A DNA stretch of 64,000 nt from Melaminivora sp034675505. GTDB taxonomy: Bacteria > Pseudomonadota > Gammaproteobacteria > Burkholderiales > Burkholderiaceae_C. Positions 29,740-38,692 of this stretch are shown here, one piece after another. The stretch spans positions 1-64,000 of the forward strand of contig JAUCDD010000006.1 in NCBI GenBank assembly GCA_034675505.1, written 5' to 3'. The notes beneath the pieces are model-generated. The model ran no database searches. It was not told where the DNA came from and saw nothing but the letters and a program-made list of their open reading frames with translations. How positions within the stretch are numbered: the stretch's first letter is position 1; each line of letters opens with the position of its first letter. A program made the translations under genes and the position numbers.

Positions 29740-30303
29740 CTACTTGTGCAGCGGCCGCTGCGCCTGCTCCGACAGGTTGCCCAGCGGGTGCTCGGTATAG
29801 AACATGCCGCCGTGGTAGAGCAGCGGCGAGGCGCCGGGGCGGTGGCGGCAGCGCTCGACCTGGCCCACCAGGATGGTGTGGTCGCCCTCGTCGTACTGGC
29901 TGCGGTTGAAGCACTCGAACACCGCCGCCGCGTCCTGCAGGATGGGCACGCCGTCGACGTTGGGCTGCCAGGCCACGCCGGCAAAGCGGTCGATGCCGCG
30001 CGTGGCAAAGCGCTCGGCCAGCTCGCGCTGCTCGACCGCCAGGACGTGGATGGCGTAGCTGCGCCCGCGTGCGAAGGCGGCCAGCGTGGTCGTCCTGTGC
30101 GCCAGGCTCCACAGCACCAGCGGCGGCGTGAGCGAGACCGAATTGAAGGAGCTCGCCGTCATGCCCACGGGCCGCCCGGCGGCGTCCAGCGCCGTGACGA
30201 TGGTGACGCCGGTGGCAAACATGCCCAGCGCATCGCGGAACTGGCTGGCGGAGAAGTCATGCGGCCGTGCGGCAGCCGGAATGGGAGCTGGGTGGGGATT
30301 CAC
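29740..30303 (-). CDS. Flavin reductase family protein
   Basis: A 187-residue FMN-binding split-barrel protein. DALGMFATGVTIVTALDAAG and VGMTASSFNSVSLTPPLVLW are the classic HpaC/FMN-reductase signatures, and GDHTILVGQVERC follows. It reduces flavin with NAD(P)H for a partner monooxygenase, which is not visible nearby. The start is a GTG at 30,303. It ends one base from minE on the opposite strand, with no obvious terminator between. Confidence 0.88.
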   Translation of the reverse strand: MNPHPAPIPAAARPHDFSASQFRDALGMFATGVTIVTALDAAGRPVGMTASSFNSVSLTPPLVLWSLAHRTTTLAAFARGRSYAIHVLAVEQRELAERFATRGIDRFAGVAWQPNVDGVPILQDAAAVFECFNRSQYDEGDHTILVGQVERCRHRPGASPLLYHGGMFYTEHPLGNLSEQAQRPLHK

Positions 30304-30377
30304 GAGGCGCGCCGCCCGGTCGTGGCGGCTGGCTGGGCAGGAAGGTGCCTATTATCGGCCGGCCGTGCTGGAGCCGG

Positions 30378-30440
30378 GTTTGCAAGGAAAATCCCGCGCT
30401 CGCCGGCGCCCGCAAACGCCATGGCGCTATATTTTTCAGA
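30378..30440 (-). repeat. Dispersed repeat, family A
   Basis: On the minus strand it reads TGAAAAATATAGCGCCATGG, then GCGGGCGCCGGCGAGCGCGG and TTCCTTGCAAA. It lies in the leader between the divergent flavin reductase and argP genes. Confidence 0.7.
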
Positions 30441-30515
30441 GCGCGCGCCGGCCCTGCGCACTGCCGGGCGGCGCCGCCGCCCGGCAGGCGCCGTTCGTGC
30501 CGATAATCCGCAGCC

Positions 30516-31445
30516 ATGACCACCTTCGACCCTGCCGCCCTGGAGTGCCTGGCCGCCATCGTCGAGGAGGGCGGCTTCGAGCGCGCGGCGCGGCGCCTGC
30601 ACATCACGCAGTCGGCAGTCTCGCAGCGCCTGCGCGCCCTGGAGGCGCAGGCCGGCTCGGTGCTGATCGTGCGCAGCCGCCCCCTGAAGGCCACCAACGC
30701 CGGCCAGCTGCTGCTCAAGCACACGCGCCAGCTGCGCCTGCTGCGCGCCGACCTCGAGCGCGAGCTGCAGGAGCTCACGCCCAGCGCGCGCGGCACCGGG
30801 CGCGAGGACGAGCGCATCGCCATCGCCATCAACGCCGACAGCATCGCCACCTGGGCGCTGGAGGCGCTGTCGCACCTGGTGCACGGCAAGCTGCCGCTGG
30901 AGATCATTGCCGACGACCAGGACTTCACGCAGGAGTGGCTGCGCTCGGGCCAGGTGCTGGGCTGCGTGACCACGCTGAAGTCTGCGCTGCGCGGCTGCCG
31001 CGTCGTGCCGCTTGGCAGCATGCACTACGTCGCGGTGGCCGCGCCGTCGTTTGCCGCGCGCCACCTGCCGCAGGGGCTGACCGCGCACAACTGCCGCGAC
31101 GTGCCCTTCGTCTCCTTCAACCGCAAGGACGACATGCAGGCCGAGTTCATCCTGCGCGCCTTCGGGCTCAGGCGCGCCCTGGTCGGGCGGGTGTTCGTGC
31201 CCAGCTCCGAGGGCCAGGTGCGGGCCGTGGCTGCGGGCTGGGGCGTGGGCGTGGTGCCCGAGCTGCTGGCGCGCCCGTGCATCGAGGCCGGCCAGCTGAT
31301 CGACCTGGCGCCCGGGCAGTTCGTCGCCGTGCAGCTGTACTGGCACTCCTGGGACCTGGAGTCCGAGGTGCTGGACGCGCTGGCCGCCGCCCTGACCAGC
31401 GCTGCCGCCCAGGCGCTGGTGCAGCCCTGCCCCGAGAAGGCCTGA
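30516..31445 (+). CDS. argP: LysR-type regulator ArgP (IciA)
   Basis: A 309-residue LysR-family activator that senses arginine/lysine. The N-terminal winged helix is textbook ArgP (LAAIVEEGGFERAARRLHIT, QSAVSQRLRALEAQAGSVLI). The effector domain has LPLEIIADDQDFTQEWLRSG and PFVSFNRKDDMQAEFILRAF, both typical of this subgroup. ArgP normally controls the adjacent exporter argO/lysE; here neither neighbour is one. A lysine catabolic module lies 20 kb away in this window. Sure of the family, less so of targets. Confidence 0.9.
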   Translation: MTTFDPAALECLAAIVEEGGFERAARRLHITQSAVSQRLRALEAQAGSVLIVRSRPLKATNAGQLLLKHTRQLRLLRADLERELQELTPSARGTGREDERIAIAINADSIATWALEALSHLVHGKLPLEIIADDQDFTQEWLRSGQVLGCVTTLKSALRGCRVVPLGSMHYVAVAAPSFAARHLPQGLTAHNCRDVPFVSFNRKDDMQAEFILRAFGLRRALVGRVFVPSSEGQVRAVAAGWGVGVVPELLARPCIEAGQLIDLAPGQFVAVQLYWHSWDLESEVLDALAAALTSAAAQALVQPCPEKA

Positions 31446-31476
31446 AGGCCTGCGGGCCGCACGGCGGGCCGGCGTT

Positions 31477-32058
31477 TCAGTACGGCTGGCGCAGGCGCCA
31501 CTCGGCGCGGTCCAGGTCGTCGCGGGCGTCGCGCAGGCGGCCGTCCAGCCCGCGCAGCTGGTCGCGCAGGCGCTGGCGGCTGGCATCGTCCTGGGCCTGC
31601 TCCAGCGCGCGCTGCCGGTCGCGCTGCTCGCCCTGCAGGCGCCGCAGCGTCTGCTCGGCGTCCCAGGCGCGGCGGCCGGCGCGAAAGCGGTCGCTGAACG
31701 CGCCATCCAGCTCGGGCGGGCAGGAGTTGGCGTAGCTGCGCCCCTGGCGGCCCCAGCGCGCGCCGTTGTCGGGGGTGCAGAACTGGCGCACGCCCCGGCT
31801 CCAGCCTTCCAGGTAGAGGCCGTCGTGCGGCACCACGCCGGCCTTGGCGCAGGCTTCGTGCAGGTCGGCCAGGTGCGAGCGCGGCTGGCCGTCCAGCGCG
31901 TCGCGCTGGCCCTGTTCGCGCCAGTCGGCCGTGCGGCATTCCTGCTCGCTCATGGCCGCGCAGCCGCCCAGCAGGGCCAGCGCCGCGGCACCGGCGCACA
32001 GGCCCAGCCACCGGGCGCTGCGGCCCGCCCGGTGCCGCGGCAAGGTTGGCGCGGGCAT
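31477..32058 (-). CDS. DUF2799 lipoprotein
   Basis: A 193-residue exported protein. The N-terminus has a Arg-rich start and a hydrophobic core ending in the lipobox LLGGC, so the Cys is probably lipidated. The DUF2799 domain follows: CRTADWREQGQRDALDGQPR, GVVPHDGLYLEGWSRGVRQF, CTPDNGARWGRQGRSYANSC. A C-terminal charged coiled coil covers about the last 60 residues. Function unknown. Its ATG is one base after the usp stop, so the two are co-translated. Confidence 0.88.
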   Translation of the reverse strand: MPAPTLPRHRAGRSARWLGLCAGAAALALLGGCAAMSEQECRTADWREQGQRDALDGQPRSHLADLHEACAKAGVVPHDGLYLEGWSRGVRQFCTPDNGARWGRQGRSYANSCPPELDGAFSDRFRAGRRAWDAEQTLRRLQGEQRDRQRALEQAQDDASRQRLRDQLRGLDGRLRDARDDLDRAEWRLRQPY

Positions 32059-32059
32059 G

Positions 32060-32482
32060 TCAGCGCACCAGCAGCACGGGCACTTCGCACTTGGCCAGCA
32101 CCTGGGTGCTGACCGAGCCCATCACCAGCTTGCCCAATGCGCCGTGGCCGTGCGTGCCCATGACGACCAGGTCGAACTGGCCGGACTGGGCGACCTTGGC
32201 GATCATCTCGCCCGCCGGCCCGACCTTGATCATGGTCTTGGCATCGACGCCGTGGCGCGCCAGGAACTTGGCCACCGTGGCCAGCACCTTGGTGCCTTCC
32301 TCCTGGTAGTAGCGCTCCACCACCTCCTTGCCCAGCGCCACGCGGGCACGCGGGGGCAGCTGGGGCTGCACGGTCAGCGCGGTGTAGGTGTGGCTGGTGC
32401 CCAGCATTTCGTCGTGCGCGGCCAGGTAGGCCAGCATCTTCTTGGTGTAGGAGCTGCCGTCCACGGCGAGCAGGATGTTCAT
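32060..32482 (-). CDS. Universal stress protein (UspA family)
   Basis: A 140-residue single-domain USP. MNILLAVDGSSYTKKMLAYL is the first strand and helix, and DLVVMGTHGHGALGKLVMGS carries the G-2x-G-9x-G(S/T) ATP-binding pattern, followed by VLAKCEVPVLLVR. It probably binds ATP and helps survival under growth arrest. A GGAGGT site precedes the ATG. It lies between the phosphoesterase and DUF2799 genes in one run. Confidence 0.92.
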   Translation of the reverse strand: MNILLAVDGSSYTKKMLAYLAAHDEMLGTSHTYTALTVQPQLPPRARVALGKEVVERYYQEEGTKVLATVAKFLARHGVDAKTMIKVGPAGEMIAKVAQSGQFDLVVMGTHGHGALGKLVMGSVSTQVLAKCEVPVLLVR

Positions 32483-32524
32483 GGGACCTCCAAAGCGGGC
32501 GGCGAAACGCCGCGTGCCGCCCGA

Positions 32525-33367
32525 TCATACGGTCAGCACGCAGTGCGCCTGGAAGGTGCGCTGCTCGCCCTTGGGCGCGTAGCCCAGCGGGTTGGCAACC
32601 ACGCGGCAGCGACCCGGCGCGCCGCTGGCGCGCACGCCCCGCACCGTGTAGTCGCTGGGCGCGTGCAGGTGGCCGTGCAGCCACAGGTCGGCCGCCGGCA
32701 GCAGCTCGTCCAGTGCATTGCAGAAGCCGGCCGTGCCGGGCACCAGGCCGTAGCGCGGGTCGGCGCTCTTCAGGCTGGGGGCAAAGTGCGTCACCACCAC
32801 CGTGGGGCCGGCAAAGGGGCGCGCCAGCGCCGCCCGCAGCCAGTCCTGGCAGGTCAGGGCCTGCGCGCGCACGGCCTCGGCCAGGAAGGGCTGGCCATGG
32901 CGCGTGCCGCCGGTCTTTTGCAGGTAGAAGTTGGCCGCGCGAAAGGCCTTGGCGCGCTGGCTGCGGCGCTGCTCGGCGCTGCCGCCGCGCGCCGTGGCGA
33001 GGGCGTCGAAGTCGCTCCACAAGGTGGTGCCGATGAAGCGCACGCCGTCCAGCAGCAGCACTTCGCGCTCCAGCCACAGGATGCCCAGGCGCTCGCAGGT
33101 GGCGCGCAGCCGGGCGTGCGCGGCGTCGAAGTCGAGCGCGTCGTACTCATGGTTGCCGGGCACGAACACCACCGGCGTGGGCCAGCCGCCGTACTGCGGC
33201 AGCGGCGAGAAGCGCTCCAGGCCGAAGTCGGTGCCGGGCAGGCGCGAGCCGCGCTGGCAGGAGCCGATGTCGCCGGCCAGCACCAGCAGGTCGGCGCCGG
33301 CGGCCGGGCTGGCGTGGAACTGCGGCTGGCTCTCCAGGTGCAGGTCGGACAGGAGCTGGATGTTCAC
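32525..33367 (-). CDS. Metallophosphoesterase
   Basis: A 280-residue calcineurin-like hydrolase. The dinuclear-metal motifs occur in order: LSDLHLE, LVLAGDIGS, FVPGNHEYD, VVVTHFAPS and LWLHGHLHAPSDY. Such proteins hydrolyse phosphomono- or diesters; the substrate is unknown. The GTG start at 33,367 overlaps the upstream LysR stop by four bases (GTGA), showing translational coupling. The unusual pairing suggests the regulator may respond to, or control, this enzyme. Confidence 0.85.
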   Translation of the reverse strand: MNIQLLSDLHLESQPQFHASPAAGADLLVLAGDIGSCQRGSRLPGTDFGLERFSPLPQYGGWPTPVVFVPGNHEYDALDFDAAHARLRATCERLGILWLEREVLLLDGVRFIGTTLWSDFDALATARGGSAEQRRSQRAKAFRAANFYLQKTGGTRHGQPFLAEAVRAQALTCQDWLRAALARPFAGPTVVVTHFAPSLKSADPRYGLVPGTAGFCNALDELLPAADLWLHGHLHAPSDYTVRGVRASGAPGRCRVVANPLGYAPKGEQRTFQAHCVLTV

Positions 33368-34350
33368 GCCGATTCGGCCCCGGCGTGCGGGGCGGCGGGG
33401 GGGCCGCAGCGGCCCGCGGCGCGCGCCAGCGCCTGCTGCAGCCAGCGGTGGCCGGGGTCGGCGTGGCGGCGCCGGTGCCACAGCGCATCGACGTGCACGA
33501 TGGGCACGGCCATGGGCAGCGCGCGCCAGGCCAGCTCGTCCTTGAAGCTGGCGACACCGACGAAATGGCGCGGCAGCACCGTGAGCAGGTCGCTGGCCGC
33601 GACCACGCGCCCGGCGGTGAAGAACTGGTTCACCGTGAGCACGATGCGCCGCTCGCGGCCCAGCGAGGCCAGCGCCTGGTCGATGAAGCCGAACGGCTTG
33701 CCGGAAAAGCTCACCAGCAGGTGGCGCGCGGCGCAGTAGGCGTCCAGCGTCAGCGGCGCGCGCGCCAGCGGATGGCCGGCGCGCATCACGCAGACGTATT
33801 CGCCGTCGTAGATGCGCAGGCTGTCGAAGGGCACGGGCTGCTCGTTTTGCGCGCGCGCGGCCAGGTCGGCCATGGCGGCCGGAAAGTAGCCCACGGCCAG
33901 GTCGGCGCCGCCGTCCTCCAGCAGCCGGCGCGGGTCGCGCGTGGTCAGCGGCACCACGCGCAGCGACACCCCGGGCGCCTCGCGCTCCAGGATTTCCACC
34001 AGCGGCGGGATCAGGGTGGCGCCGGTCGCGTCGGCCATGGCCAGCACGAAGCTGGTGTGCGCGCTGGCCGCGTCGAAGCGCCCCGGCGCCAGGGCCTCCT
34101 GCAGCTGCGCCAGCGCCTGGCGCACCGCCGGCCACACCGCCAGGGCGCGCGGCGTGGGCGCGATGCCGGCCCCGCTGCGCACCACCAGCTCGTCGCCCAG
34201 CGCGCGGCGCAGGCGGCGCAGCGCGTTGCTGACGGCGGGCTGGGTCAGTGCCAGCTTGTCGGCCGCGCGCGTCAGGCTGCGCTCGGCCATGACCTCGTCG
34301 AACACGCGCAGCAGGTTCAGGTCGAGCGTGCGGAAGTTGGGCGGCTGCAT
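33364..34350 (-). CDS. LysR-family transcriptional regulator
   Basis: A 328-residue regulator: the winged-helix start DLNLLRVFDEVMAERSLTRA and LTQPAVSNALRRLRRALGDE, then a periplasmic-binding-like effector domain (HTSFVLAMADATGATLIPPL). The sequence is of the NodD/LinR-like type. It is divergent from a small membrane protein gene across 120 bases that contain an A/T-rich stretch (about 34,370-34,400), a plausible operator. Effector unknown. Confidence 0.88.
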   Translation of the reverse strand: MQPPNFRTLDLNLLRVFDEVMAERSLTRAADKLALTQPAVSNALRRLRRALGDELVVRSGAGIAPTPRALAVWPAVRQALAQLQEALAPGRFDAASAHTSFVLAMADATGATLIPPLVEILEREAPGVSLRVVPLTTRDPRRLLEDGGADLAVGYFPAAMADLAARAQNEQPVPFDSLRIYDGEYVCVMRAGHPLARAPLTLDAYCAARHLLVSFSGKPFGFIDQALASLGRERRIVLTVNQFFTAGRVVAASDLLTVLPRHFVGVASFKDELAWRALPMAVPIVHVDALWHRRRHADPGHRWLQQALARAAGRCGPPAAPHAGAESA

Positions 34351-34470
34351 GGCGTCATCATCACCATGAATGTTGGGGATTCAAAATATAAATTGGCATT
34401 GAATCAGGGAAAACCCTAGGATGCACCCATCCCGCAGGCCAGCCCCGGCTCCCCAGGGCGCCTGCAACCC

Positions 34471-34929
34471 ATGCTGGAGATGAAGATGACAAGTTTCGTA
34501 GCTGCCAACGATCCCACCGTGCACCAGGGCGTGCAGCGCGTGGAGCGGGCCGTGCAGGCGGCCAGGGGCCTGCAGTTCGGCGCCCAGGGCACGCGCGGCA
34601 CCGCCTCGCTGCTGCTGGCGGCCGGGGTGTCGGCACTGATGGTGGTGGCCAGCCAGGTGGTGGACGCCTGGAGCGAGGGCCACCTGCTGGCGGCCTGGAT
34701 GCTGCTGTGGCTGGTGGCCTTTGCCTCGCTGGCCCTGCTGGCGGCGCCGGCGCGGCGCGGCGCGCTGCTGCTGCGCCAGGGCGCCCGCGCCTGGAGCGCG
34801 GCGCGCCGCCAGGCGCGCGAGGACGAGCGCACCTGGAACGCCGCGCTGCAGGACGCGCGCCTCATGGCCGACCTGAGCCGCGCCATGAACGGCATCGCCG
34901 TGGACGACGCGCGCCGCTACCGCTTCTGA
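34471..34929 (+). CDS. Small membrane protein, unknown function
   Basis: A 152-residue protein. After a polar N-terminus come two membrane helices (TASLLLAAGVSALMVVASQV and LLAAWMLLWLVAFASLALLA). A helical, very charged C-terminal domain (RREAREDERTW-type composition, NAALQDARLMADLSRAMNGI) follows. No family recognised. It is divergent from the LysR gene and may be its target. Its 3' end overlaps the converging patatin gene by 13 bases. The first ATG (34,471) or the third Met may be used. Confidence 0.7.
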   Translation: MLEMKMTSFVAANDPTVHQGVQRVERAVQAARGLQFGAQGTRGTASLLLAAGVSALMVVASQVVDAWSEGHLLAAWMLLWLVAFASLALLAAPARRGALLLRQGARAWSAARRQAREDERTWNAALQDARLMADLSRAMNGIAVDDARRYRF

Positions 34930-36173
34930 CCGGCGGGGGCGCCCGCCCCCTCGGCCTGCGCGGTCTGCGCATGCGCGGGCGGGTCGTCGCGCACGGCGTG
35001 GGCGCCGGCCTGGTGGTCGAGCACGCGCAGGCGCCCCGGGCGCGGCGGCGGCTGCTCGTCCAGCAGCCGCAGCGCCGCCTGCATGTCGTGCTGGCCGGCG
35101 CGCCAGCGCTCGGTCATGGACAGGCGCGAGAAGTCGTAGTCCTTGAAGTGCGAGTCCTGGTCCTTGCCGGTCAGGATGACGTGCACCAGGGTCATGGCCG
35201 GGTCGCGCGTGCCCGCCAGCAGCTGCTGCACCTCGGCGCTGGCCTGCTGCGCGGGCGGCAGCAGCGCCGCCAGCCGCTGCAGCTTCAGGTGCCAGTGGTG
35301 GCGCTCGCGCAGCAGGTCGCTGACCAGGCGCGTGCGGCTGGAGTAGCGGATGTCCTTCTCGCGCTCGGCGGCGTCGGCCAGCGTGTGCGGCACCTGGCCG
35401 CGGGCGCTGAACAGGTCGATCTGGAACAGGGTGACCGGCGTGTCCGGCTCGGCCTGCAGGTGGCTCAGGACGTAGGCCAGCGGGGTGTTGGACACCAGCC
35501 CCCCGTCCCAGTACCAGCGCCCGTCTATGGGCACCGGGCCGAAGCCCGGCGGCAGCGCGCCGCTGGCCATGATGTGCTCGGGGCCGATGCGCTGGCTGCG
35601 GTTGTCAAAGTACTCGAAGTTGCCGCTTTGCACGTCCACCGCGCCGACGGAAAAGCGCATCGGGCCGTCGTTGAGCAGGTCGAAGTCCACCAGCTGCTCC
35701 AGCGTGTCGCGCAGCGGGGCGGTGTCGTACCAGCTGGCCGGGCTGGAGGGCCACCACTGCCACCAGGGCCGGGGCGCGAAGAACCCGGCGACGCCGGCCC
35801 AGGCGCCCCACAGCGCCATGCTGCCGTCCCACCAGCCGCGCAGCTCCTGCGGCAGCTGCGGGTCGGGCAGCAGCGGCACGGACAGGCTGACGCGCTGCCA
35901 GAACTCGCGCAGGCGCTGCACGCGCCGCTCGCGGGGGTTGCCGGCAATCAGGGCGGCGTTGATGGCGCCAATGGAGATGCCGGCGACCCAGTGCACGTCG
36001 TCGGCGCGTGCGGCCAGCATCTCGTAGGCCCCGGCCTGGTAGGCACCCAGCGCGCCGCCGCCTTGCAGCACCAGCGCGTTGACGGCCGCCGGCGCGGCCG
36101 CCTGCGGCGCCGCGCCGGCGCCGCCTTGCAGCAGCTCCAGCGGCGCCTGGCGGGAGCGGCGCGCGCGGGCCAT
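34917..36173 (-). CDS. Patatin-like phospholipase
   Basis: A 418-residue lipid acyl hydrolase. The oxyanion loop LQGGGALGAYQAGAYEML, the nucleophile elbow GISIGAINA (G-x-S-x-G) and the dyad region WYWDGGLVSNTPL (DGG) are all present, so a Ser/Asp catalytic dyad is complete. No signal peptide is visible, suggesting a cytoplasmic or membrane-associated enzyme; a helical C-terminal region follows. The ATG overlaps the pckG stop (TGATG at 36,171-36,175), so the two are coupled although metabolically unrelated. Confidence 0.88.
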   Translation of the reverse strand: MARARRSRQAPLELLQGGAGAAPQAAAPAAVNALVLQGGGALGAYQAGAYEMLAARADDVHWVAGISIGAINAALIAGNPRERRVQRLREFWQRVSLSVPLLPDPQLPQELRGWWDGSMALWGAWAGVAGFFAPRPWWQWWPSSPASWYDTAPLRDTLEQLVDFDLLNDGPMRFSVGAVDVQSGNFEYFDNRSQRIGPEHIMASGALPPGFGPVPIDGRWYWDGGLVSNTPLAYVLSHLQAEPDTPVTLFQIDLFSARGQVPHTLADAAEREKDIRYSSRTRLVSDLLRERHHWHLKLQRLAALLPPAQQASAEVQQLLAGTRDPAMTLVHVILTGKDQDSHFKDYDFSRLSMTERWRAGQHDMQAALRLLDEQPPPRPGRLRVLDHQAGAHAVRDDPPAHAQTAQAEGAGAPAGQKR

Positions 36174-38041
36174 CAGGCCGCCAGGCGCTGTTGCAGCCGC
36201 GCCTTGATGTCCAGCAGTTCCGCGGGCAGGCGCTGGGCCAGCTTGTCGAAGTGCTCGGTGTGCGAGCGCAGCTCGTCGGCCCAGGCGGCGCGGTCGATCC
36301 CGCTGACGCTGTCGAACTGCGCCGGCGTGAAGGCCAGGCCCTGCCAGTTGATCTCGGCGTACTGCGGCGCGATGCCGAAGGGCGTCTCCCGGCCGGGGGC
36401 CTGGCCTTCGATGCGGTCGATCATCCACTTGAGCACGCGCATGTTCTCGCCGTAGCCGGGCCAGACGAACTTGCCGGCCTCGTCCTTGCGGAACCAGTTG
36501 GTGGTGAAGATGCGCGGCAGCGCCGCGCCCTGGGCCTGCAGCCGGGCGCCCAGGTCCAGCCAGTGCTGGAAGTAGTCGCTCATGTGGTAGCCGATGAAGG
36601 GCAGCATGGCGAAGGGGTCGCGGCGCACCACGCCCTGCTGGCCAAAGGCCGCGGCAGTCGTCTCGCTGCCCATGGTGGCGGCCATGTAAACGCCCTCGGC
36701 CCAGTCGCGCGCCTCGGTCACCAGCGGCACGGTGCTGGAGCGGCGCCCGCCGAAGATGATGGCGTCGATCTGCACGCCGGCCGGGTCGTCCCAGGCGGCG
36801 TCCAGCGCCGGGTTGTGGATGGCGGCGACGGTGAAGCGGGCGTTGGGGTGCGCGGCCTTGGCGCCGGTCTCCCTGGCGATGGCGGGCGTCCAGTCGCGGC
36901 CCTGCCAGTCGATCAGGTGCGCGGGCAGGCTGCCGGTGTCCTTTTCCATGCCTTCCCACCACACGTCGCCGTCGTCGGTCAGCGCGACGTTGGTGAAGAT
37001 CACGTCGCGCGCCAGGCTCAGCATGCAGTTGGGGTTGGTCTGCATGTTGGTGCCGGGCGCCACGCCGAAGTAGCCCGCCTCCGGGTTGATGGCGCGCAAG
37101 GACCCGTCGGCCTGCGGCTTGATCCAGGCGATGTCGTCGCCGATGGTGGTCACCTTCCAGCCGTCGAAGGCCTGCGGCGGCACCAGCATCGAGAAGTTGG
37201 TCTTGCCGCAGGCGCTGGGGAAGGCGGCGGCGACGTGGTACTTGCGGCCCTCGGGGTTTTGCACGCCCAGGATCAGCATGTGCTCGGCCAGCCAGCCTTC
37301 GGCGCGCCCCATGGTCGAGGCGATGCGCAGCGCCAGGCACTTCTTGCCCAGCAGGGCGTTGCCGCCGTAGCCCGAGCCGTAGCTCCAGATTTCGCGCGTC
37401 TCGGGGTAGTGGACGATGTACTTGGTGGTGGGGTTGCAGGGCCAGCTGGTCTGGTCCCGCTCGCCTTCGGCCAGCGGCGCGCCCACGGTGTGCATGCAGG
37501 GCACGAAGTCGCCATCGGTGCGCAGCACGTCATGCACGGCGCGGCCCATGCGGGTCATGATCTTCATGTTCACGGCGACATAGGCGCTGTCGGACAGCTC
37601 CACGCCGATGTGGGCGATGGGGCTGCCCAGCGGGCCCATGGAGAAGGGCACCACGTACATGGTGCGCCCGCGCATGCAGCCGTCGAACAGCGGGCGCAGC
37701 GTGCCGCGCATCTCGGCGGGGTCCATCCAGTTGTTGGTGGGGCCGGCGTCTTCCTTGTGCTCCGAGCAGATGAAGGTGCGGTCTTCCACGCGCGCCACGT
37801 CGGAGGGGTCGGACCAGGCCAGGTAGCTGTCCGGGCGCAGGGCCGGGTTCAGGCGCTTGAAGGTGCCGGCATCGACCAGCTGCTGGCACAGCTGGTCGTA
37901 CTCCTGCTGGCTGCCGTCGCACCAGTGGATGCGCGCGGGCTTGCACAGTGCGGCCATCTCGGCCACCCAGGCGATCAGCCGGGCATTCTTGACGTACGAA
38001 GGGGCCTGGAGGTCCAGTCCTTGCATGGTGGGTGCGTTCAT
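36173..38041 (-). CDS. pckG: Phosphoenolpyruvate carboxykinase (GTP)
   Basis: A 622-residue gluconeogenic enzyme converting oxaloacetate and GTP to phosphoenolpyruvate, GDP and CO2. The kinase-1a/P-loop FPSACGKTNFSMLVPP with the reactive Cys, GDDIAWIKP, and the metal-binding region around FSMGPLGSPIAHIG are those of the GTP class. Length is normal for the GTP enzyme. The start at 38,041 (MNAPTMQGL) has an AGGAAGC site upstream. The upstream leader carries a palindrome that may be an operator. Confidence 0.95.
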   Translation of the reverse strand: MNAPTMQGLDLQAPSYVKNARLIAWVAEMAALCKPARIHWCDGSQQEYDQLCQQLVDAGTFKRLNPALRPDSYLAWSDPSDVARVEDRTFICSEHKEDAGPTNNWMDPAEMRGTLRPLFDGCMRGRTMYVVPFSMGPLGSPIAHIGVELSDSAYVAVNMKIMTRMGRAVHDVLRTDGDFVPCMHTVGAPLAEGERDQTSWPCNPTTKYIVHYPETREIWSYGSGYGGNALLGKKCLALRIASTMGRAEGWLAEHMLILGVQNPEGRKYHVAAAFPSACGKTNFSMLVPPQAFDGWKVTTIGDDIAWIKPQADGSLRAINPEAGYFGVAPGTNMQTNPNCMLSLARDVIFTNVALTDDGDVWWEGMEKDTGSLPAHLIDWQGRDWTPAIARETGAKAAHPNARFTVAAIHNPALDAAWDDPAGVQIDAIIFGGRRSSTVPLVTEARDWAEGVYMAATMGSETTAAAFGQQGVVRRDPFAMLPFIGYHMSDYFQHWLDLGARLQAQGAALPRIFTTNWFRKDEAGKFVWPGYGENMRVLKWMIDRIEGQAPGRETPFGIAPQYAEINWQGLAFTPAQFDSVSGIDRAAWADELRSHTEHFDKLAQRLPAELLDIKARLQQRLAA

Positions 38042-38266
38042 GGGGAGCTTCCTGAGTTGAAAAACCGTTTTTTCAAAGGAAGCGGGCGGCGCGTGCTCGG
38101 CGGGTCAGGGCATGCGCGGACAGGGCGGCCGGGCACTGACTTTGAAAAAACGACTCAGACGCAGCCAACGCGGGAGGGCGGACAGCTCACAGAGGGTCGG
38201 AAAGCGCGATTCTAGGAAGCCGGCCCGGCTTTGTCTGTCGGACGGGGGGCTAAACCATGCAAACCA

Positions 38267-38282
38267 TGCATTACGAAATGCA
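38267..38282. promoter_or_regulatory. Palindrome upstream of pckG
   Basis: TGCATTACGAAATGCA is a near-perfect 16-base palindrome (TGCATT and AATGCA arms), with a related half-site ACCATGCAAACC just beside it. It lies about 225 bases upstream of pckG, between that gene and the terminator at 38,321. A transcription factor site is possible; I cannot name the factor. Nothing else recognisable lies between 38,042 and 38,320. Confidence 0.35.
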
Positions 38283-38320
38283 CGGCACGCATTACCCAAG
38301 GCCCTGGCGCCGCCGCCATG

Positions 38321-38343
38321 AAAAAAGCCCCGCATTGCGGGGC
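38321..38343 (-). terminator. Rho-independent terminator after the 53-residue gene
   Basis: The 7-bp stem GCCCCGC and GCGGGGC with a three-base loop is followed by six T on the minus strand. It isolates the small gene at 38,367 from pckG. Confidence 0.9.
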
Positions 38344-38366
38344 CTGGGGGCTGGCTTGGGGCTGGC

Positions 38367-38528
38367 TCAGCCTACATAGACCGCGATGAAGGCCAGCAGG
38401 AAGATCATGGCCGCGCCGACGGCGGGGATCACCACGGGGATCACGTTCACCACGGATTCGACGACGTCAATGGCTTCGGCCGCTTCCACATCGGCGGCGT
38501 TGGGGGCAAGGGCGGGATCGTGGGCCAT
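38367..38528 (-). CDS. 53-residue single-pass membrane protein
   Basis: The ATG at 38,528 has a strong AGGAGA site nine bases upstream. The protein has an acidic N-terminal half (NAADVEAAEAIDVVESVVNV) and a hydrophobic C-terminal helix (PAVGAAMIFLLAFIAVYVG) ending right at the stop. The gene has its own terminator, so it is a genuine short transcript. I recognise no family; it may be a small subunit or accessory peptide of a membrane complex, similar in size and layout to CcoQ/CydX-type peptides. That comparison is by shape only. Confidence 0.6.
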   Translation of the reverse strand: MAHDPALAPNAADVEAAEAIDVVESVVNVIPVVIPAVGAAMIFLLAFIAVYVG

Positions 38529-38692
38529 CGGCGGGGTCTCCTGGAATGTGCGCGGTGCGCGTGCTGCAGTTTGCGTGCCAGTGTAGCGGAGCGCGGGCTG
38601 GCGCTTCAGGGGGCGCGAATGAACCCCGCGTCCCCGAAAGGAGTGCCACAAGGCGTGGCATGGGGGTTCGTTCACACCTTTTCGGAGCGTGT

